Source: JAOEGB01 sp041262585 (GTDB taxonomy: Bacteria; Actinomycetota; Actinomycetes; Streptosporangiales; Streptosporangiaceae). From it: a stretch of 64,000 bases of DNA. This document shows, piece by piece, positions 60,506 to 64,000 of the stretch. Every line of letters starts with the position of its first letter. Position 1 is the first letter of the stretch. The position numbers and the translations under genes are program-made. The notes under the pieces are model-generated. The model ran no database searches. It was given only the letters and a program-made list of their open reading frames with translations, and had not been told where the DNA came from. Location of the stretch: assembly GCF_041262585.1 (NCBI RefSeq), contig NZ_JBGCBZ010000029.1, forward strand, positions 21,378 through 85,377, given 5' to 3'.

Positions 60506-61622
60506 GGCTCCGGTAGACGAAGGGCACGTCTCCCTGCGACCGGGTGAGCTCCTCGATCACCTGGTGGTCCGGAGACAGCCGGCACGCCGGATCCGTGGCC
60601 GCCGCGTCGCCGGTGATCGCGTACGCCTGGCAGCGGCAGCCCCCGAAGTCCAGGTCGCGGCGCGGGCAGCTCACGCACGGCTCGCGCATCCACTCCGTTC
60701 CCCGGTAGGCGTTGAACGCCGCCGACTCCTCCCAGATCCACCGCAGCGAGTGGTCCCGCACGTTCGGCATCGCCAGCCCCTCCATGGCGTACGCCGCGGG
60801 ACAGGGCAGCACGCTGCCGTCCGGCCCGACCGTGAGGGAGATCGCCCCCCAGCCACCCATGCAGGGTTTCGGGACGCCCTCGAAGTAGTCGGGGATCACC
60901 CAGATCAGCTCGATTCCGTCGAGCCGCTCCCGCCAGTGGTTGAGCCGCTCCTCCGCCCGCGCGAGCTGCTCCCGCGTCGGCAGCAGCGCCGCCCGGTTGA
61001 GCAGGGCCCAGCCGTAGAACTGGGTGTTGGCCAGCTCGATCCGCTCGACGCCCCAGGAGACCCCGAGAGCCACTATGTCGTCGATGAAGTCGAGGTTGTG
61101 CCGGTGCAGGACGACGTTGAGGCCCAGCGCCAGGCCGGCCTGCCGTACGAGCGCGGCGGCGTCCTCCTTGGCGGCGAAGGACCGCTTGCCCGCGATGCGG
61201 TCAGACTGGGCGGCGTCGCCCGCCTGCACCGAAAGCTGAACGCTGTGCAGCCCGGCGGCGACCAGCTCCGCCAGACGCGCCTCGGTGAGGCCGACGCCGC
61301 TCGTCACGAGCTGGCTGTAGATGCCCGCCCGCTCGGTGGCCTCGACGATCGCGACCAGGTCGCGCCGGAGCAGCGGCTCCCCGCCGGACAGGTGGGCGTG
61401 GACGACGCCCAGCTCGGCCGCCTCCGCCATGACGCGTTCCCAGTCCGCCGTGGCGAGCTCCCGGGAGCGGCTGATCAGCTCGGTCGGGTTCGAGCAGTAG
61501 GGGCAGTGCAGCGGGCAGCCGTGCGTCAGCTCGGCCAGCATCGCCCACGGCGGGGGAGGCTTCAGGGGCGCGGGCTCCTGGGGCAGGGGCATCACATGCG
61601 TGGGCTCATGAGGCGGAGTCAA
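60456..61622 (-). CDS. pqqE: PqqA peptide cyclase PqqE (radical SAM)
   Basis: 388-aa radical SAM enzyme that links Glu and Tyr side chains of PqqA, the first step in PQQ synthesis. The 4Fe-4S motif is GCPLHCPYCSNP (CxxxCxxC); GGEPLLRRDL follows; SPASM cysteines are in CMGGWG, LPCPAAY, CVSCPRRDLDFGGCRCQ. TTG 61622 overlaps the pqqD stop (TTGA) with GGAAGG upstream; ATG 61592 is the alternative. Converges on and overlaps the MpaB-like gene by 50 bases. Confidence 0.93.
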   Translation of the reverse strand: MTPPHEPTHVMPLPQEPAPLKPPPPWAMLAELTHGCPLHCPYCSNPTELISRSRELATADWERVMAEAAELGVVHAHLSGGEPLLRRDLVAIVEATERAGIYSQLVTSGVGLTEARLAELVAAGLHSVQLSVQAGDAAQSDRIAGKRSFAAKEDAAALVRQAGLALGLNVVLHRHNLDFIDDIVALGVSWGVERIELANTQFYGWALLNRAALLPTREQLARAEERLNHWRERLDGIELIWVIPDYFEGVPKPCMGGWGAISLTVGPDGSVLPCPAAYAMEGLAMPNVRDHSLRWIWEESAAFNAYRGTEWMREPCVSCPRRDLDFGGCRCQAYAITGDAAATDPACRLSPDHQVIEELTRSQGDVPFVYRSPRRRSVPVGGADRPAL

Positions 61623-61876
61623 CGGAGCCAGCCTTCCTTCTGGACGCGGCCGAGGAACTCCGGGACCTCCTCGGCTACCGGAGCCTCGGGGAACTCCCCG
61701 GCCAGCTCGGCGACGATCTCGTCCACGGTCCTCGTGCCGTCGCACAGCTCGACGATGGAGGCGGCCTGGCCGTTCAGCACCACGACCCGCTCCGGCATGA
61801 TCAGCAGGTCGGCCTCGCGGACGGCGTCGTAGCGGAGGACGACCGACGGCGCCAGCGCGGGCCGCCAGGAGGTCAT
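61619..61876 (-). CDS. pqqD: PQQ biosynthesis chaperone PqqD
   Basis: 85-aa RiPP recognition element that presents PqqA to PqqE. It begins MTSWRPALAPSVVLRYDAVR and has ERVVVLNGQAASIVELCDGTRTVDEIVAEL in the winged-helix fold (key turn NGQAASIVELCDG). ATG 61876 overlaps the pqqC stop (ATGA). Separate gene, not fused to pqqC. Confidence 0.93.
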   Translation of the reverse strand: MTSWRPALAPSVVLRYDAVREADLLIMPERVVVLNGQAASIVELCDGTRTVDEIVAELAGEFPEAPVAEEVPEFLGRVQKEGWLR

Positions 61877-62556
61877 TCCGACGCCCGATCGATCGCGTCG
61901 AGCAGCGACCAGAGCAGGTCGCACTTGAACCGCAACGCCGCGACGGCGCTCTCCTGCTCTGCCTCGGTTCGCGCCCAGTCCATCACCAGCGCCAGCGCCT
62001 CGCCGCTGTCCTGGCGTCCCTGGGTCACCCGGTTGCGGAAGTACTGCAGGCCCTCGGCGTCGATCCACGTGTAGTGCCGCTCGAACGCCTCGATCCGGGT
62101 GCGCATGATGTCGGGGGCGAACAGCTCGGTGAGCGAGGCGGCCACCGCCTCCAGCGGCGTGCCGAGGCGGCACAGGTTGACGTAGCCGTCGACGGCCAGC
62201 CGTACGCCCGGGAGGACGCCCTCGCCGGACAGGAGCGCGTCGCGGTGCAGCCCGGCGGCCTCGCCCAGGCGGAGCCAGCGCTCGATGCCGCCCTCTCCCG
62301 GCTCCGTCCCGTCGTGGTCGTGGATCCGGCGGACCCACATGCGGCGCAGCTCGCTGCTGTCCAGCTTGGACAGGATCAGCGCGTCCTTGATGGGGATGTG
62401 CCGCTGGTAGTGGAACCGGTTGAGGATCCACCTCCTGATCTCCTCGGGGCTGAGGTCGCCCGCGTGCATCCGCACGTTGAAGGGGTGCAGGTGGTGGTAG
62501 CGCTCCTCGGGCACCGCCCGGAGCCGCTTCTCGAACTCCGCCGGGGTCCAGTTCAC
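61873..62556 (-). CDS. pqqC: Pyrroloquinoline-quinone synthase PqqC
   Basis: 227-aa cofactor-less oxidase that performs the final ring closure and eight-electron oxidation. Family motifs HPFNVRMHAGDLSP, WILNRFHYQRHIPIKDALIL, RRIHDHDGTEPGEGGI and HYTWIDAEGLQYF. GTG 62556 overlaps the pqqB stop (GTGA). Length is near the usual ~240. Confidence 0.95.
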   Translation of the reverse strand: MNWTPAEFEKRLRAVPEERYHHLHPFNVRMHAGDLSPEEIRRWILNRFHYQRHIPIKDALILSKLDSSELRRMWVRRIHDHDGTEPGEGGIERWLRLGEAAGLHRDALLSGEGVLPGVRLAVDGYVNLCRLGTPLEAVAASLTELFAPDIMRTRIEAFERHYTWIDAEGLQYFRNRVTQGRQDSGEALALVMDWARTEAEQESAVAALRFKCDLLWSLLDAIDRASE

Positions 62557-63419
62557 AGTTCGATCACCATTCCGTCCGCCGCCACCTCTACCCCGTAGCC
62601 GGCCAGCAGCCGGTGCTGCGGCGCGTCCGGGTCCAGTAGCGGGTTGGTGTTGTTGAGATGCGTGTAGAAACACCGGCCGGGCAGACCGGCCAGCATCGGA
62701 GCGGTCACCTCGATCGGCACGTGGCCCATCTGGGTCGCCGTCTTGGAGGAGATGCCCGTCCTGCGCGGCTCCTCGTCATCCCAGAAGGTGCCGTCGATGA
62801 TCACGCAGTCGGCCTCCGCGAGCGCCTTCTCCAGCGCCGGGGGGAACGTGCCGACGGCGGGCGCGTAGACCACCGTGGCGCCGTCCGACAGGCGCAGCGC
62901 GCTCACCCAGCCGTCCTCCGGGCCGCCCTCGGGCGCGTAGCGCGGCCTCTTCCCCGACACCGGCACCGCGCTCACCCGCAACGACTCCCCCAGCGCGACG
63001 GGCTGCCCGAGATCCTTCCAGACGAGGTCCGTGTACGGCGAGAGCACCTCCTCCAGCCGGAGCCGCTCGGTCAGGGCATGCCGTACGGCGGGGGTGGCGA
63101 CGATCTCCACCTGGTCGGCCTCGCGGAGGCGGGCGATGCCCAGTGTGTGGTCGAGCTCGGCGTCGGTGAGGATGATCCCGGCGAGCGGCGTGTCCCTGAG
63201 CCCCGGCCCGGGGACGAGCCACTCGCTCGCCTCTATCTGGTCGCCGATGTCCGGGGTCGCGTTGACCACGTGGCATCGGCCGTCCGGCGTCCGGACCGCG
63301 AGGGAGGCGTGCCGGCGGCGCCACGAAGGATGTGCGCGTGCCCCGGCGCAGCCGGGACACGCGCAGTTCCACTGCGGAACGCCGCCGCCTGCCGCGGTGC
63401 CAAGTACCCGCAGGCGCAC
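62553..63419 (-). CDS. pqqB: PQQ biosynthesis protein PqqB
   Basis: 288-aa metallo-beta-lactamase-fold enzyme, probably hydroxylating the tyrosine of the cross-linked peptide. N-terminal zinc-type site WNCACPGC; metal-site region DAELDHTLGI; TQMGHVPI and FYTHLNNTNPLL near the end. First enzyme gene after pqqA; start ATG 63419 (MRLRVLGTAAGGGVPQW). Confidence 0.95.
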   Translation of the reverse strand: MRLRVLGTAAGGGVPQWNCACPGCAGARAHPSWRRRHASLAVRTPDGRCHVVNATPDIGDQIEASEWLVPGPGLRDTPLAGIILTDAELDHTLGIARLREADQVEIVATPAVRHALTERLRLEEVLSPYTDLVWKDLGQPVALGESLRVSAVPVSGKRPRYAPEGGPEDGWVSALRLSDGATVVYAPAVGTFPPALEKALAEADCVIIDGTFWDDEEPRRTGISSKTATQMGHVPIEVTAPMLAGLPGRCFYTHLNNTNPLLDPDAPQHRLLAGYGVEVAADGMVIEL

Positions 63420-63477
63420 GGTGCTGTGTCACTCCAATTTCAGAGAGATCTGTGAGATCGCTGAGAGTGGGCGACGA

Positions 63478-63633
63478 CTACCTGGTGGCCAGGAAGTACG
63501 CCGACATCTCCATCGAGGCCTCGACGACCTGGTAGTCCGGCTTGTGCCAGGTCGTGTCCTCGCCACGGGTCTTGCGGCGCTTGCCGTGAGCCCGCGGGGG
63601 CTGCTTGCTGCTCTGGTCCTTCTGCTCCGCCAT
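63478..63633 (-). CDS. pqqA: PQQ precursor peptide PqqA (long form)
   Basis: 51-aa precursor. The C-terminal core DYQVVEASMEMSAYFLATR carries the Glu and Tyr (E-x3-Y in MEMSAYF) that become PQQ. An N-terminal basic extension (MAEQKDQSSKQPPRAHGKRR) makes it about twice the usual 23-29 residues; the canonical short form would start near TWHKPDYQ, where no start codon is seen. GGAAGGCAGGTG precedes ATG 63633. Located 58 bases ahead of pqqB. Confidence 0.88.
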   Translation of the reverse strand: MAEQKDQSSKQPPRAHGKRRKTRGEDTTWHKPDYQVVEASMEMSAYFLATR

Positions 63634-63670
63634 GAGCGCACCTGCCTTCCATGAGATGGTTCCCATTTGT

Positions 63671-63699
63671 TATCGACCCTTACAATCAAATCGTCAAGG
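63671..63699 (-). promoter_or_regulatory. pqqA: Sigma-70-type promoter of the pqq operon
   Basis: On the minus strand TTGACG (63699-63694), a 17-base spacer and GATAAC (63676-63671). It lies about 38 bases before pqqA in an unusually AT-rich patch. Confidence 0.7.
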
Positions 63700-63857
63700 C
63701 CCTCCGATCAAATACATCGGAGCTGTCATCGGGCACGGGGCACCCTGACCACCCCCTAGCACAGCGTTCAGGGCTTTCATCGGAGGTGTTCGGGATGCGC
63801 CGACGTGCCGGAAAGCCCGGCACGGGAAGGCCCCCCAGAGAACGAAACAATCGTCGC

Positions 63858-63880
63858 CGTGATCATGCAGGGTTTCCCGG
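63858..63880 (+). repeat. Dispersed repeat copy upstream of the pqq operon
   Basis: CGTGATCATGCA-GGGT-TTCCCGG, the same element as at 5181, 5351 and 21013. Confidence 0.75.
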
Positions 63881-64000
63881 GGAAGCTCGGGGACGTGGGG
63901 TTCCCCAACGCCGTTGCGTTTAGCATCGTGGGCGGGAGGCAAGTCCCTTCTCGAAGATCGTGATGTGGGTGTGGAAGCTGTAGGTTTGCGTGGTTGTGGG
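63881..64000. other. Window end without a supported gene
   Basis: No complete frame. A GTG at 63965 opens VGVEAVGLRGCG up to the window edge and could start a gene, but 12 codons are not enough to judge. Confidence 0.3.

Overview
The window is 64 kb of very GC-rich DNA with many GTG and TTG starts, dense operons with 4-nt stop/start overlaps, and marker genes of Actinobacteria: a WhiB7-type regulator, mycoredoxin, AdnA/AdnB, UvrD2 with a tetracysteine-HRDC tail, DUF3107, Ku/LigD and MoeZ. The backbone order (UPF0182, PDZ-Lon protein, zinc metalloprotease, AarF kinase, whiB7, uvrD2, mrx1, nudC, adnB/adnA, ATL, moeZ, TetR, DUF3107, ferritin-like protein, DEAD helicase) closely follows the M. 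tuberculosis Rv3193c-Rv3211 neighbourhood as I remember it. A filamentous actinomycete, perhaps Streptosporangiaceae, is my inference; no rRNA or other taxonomic marker is present.

Layout. 1-13.1 kb is mostly conserved housekeeping sequence. It contains whiB7 behind a promoter with an AT-rich WhiB7-type element, a small leader ORF and a perfect 13-bp terminator hairpin, which is the arrangement of a transcriptional attenuator. 13.1-17.7 kb holds uvrD2, a secreted esterase, mycoredoxin and nudC. 17.7-25.1 kb is an inserted NRPS-independent siderophore locus: an iron box, an ATP-grasp ligase, two IucA/IucC synthetases and, on the opposite strand, a PLP decarboxylase and a Tat-exported polysaccharide lyase. 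Its enzyme set resembles vibrioferrin synthesis but lacks an exporter. 25.5-35.6 kb encodes the AdnAB helicase-nuclease, a large CDP-glycerol glycerophosphotransferase-like protein and an alkyltransferase-like protein. 36.1-40.2 kb is a duplicated two-gene module (membrane protein plus subtilase) in which one subtilase has lost its whole catalytic triad. 40.2-43.4 kb holds a small regulator operon, moeZ and a hydrolase.

43.4-50.4 kb is the most unusual part: six consecutive genes for small secreted proteins with closely related signal peptides and extremely biased mature regions (Lys-Asn, Gln-His, Gly-Ala-Thr, Asn-Cys-Trp or Cys/Trp-His repeats). I do not recognise the family. Four genes follow leaders with two consecutive hairpins at equivalent places but with different stem sequences, three of those leaders also share a fixed-spacing sequence block, and most of the genes are closed by similar GAGGGCTCC-type terminator hairpins.

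50.6-53.5 kb is a bacterial NHEJ set (Ku, ligase and polymerase as separate genes). 53.6-60.5 kb returns to backbone genes (TetR, DUF3107, ferritin-like protein, DEAD helicase, hydrolase, MpaB-like oxygenase) with an ArsR-family gene remnant. 60.4-63.7 kb is a complete pqqABCDE operon on the minus strand behind a clear sigma-70-type promoter. A dispersed intergenic repeat with core CGTGATCATGC occurs six times at three loci.
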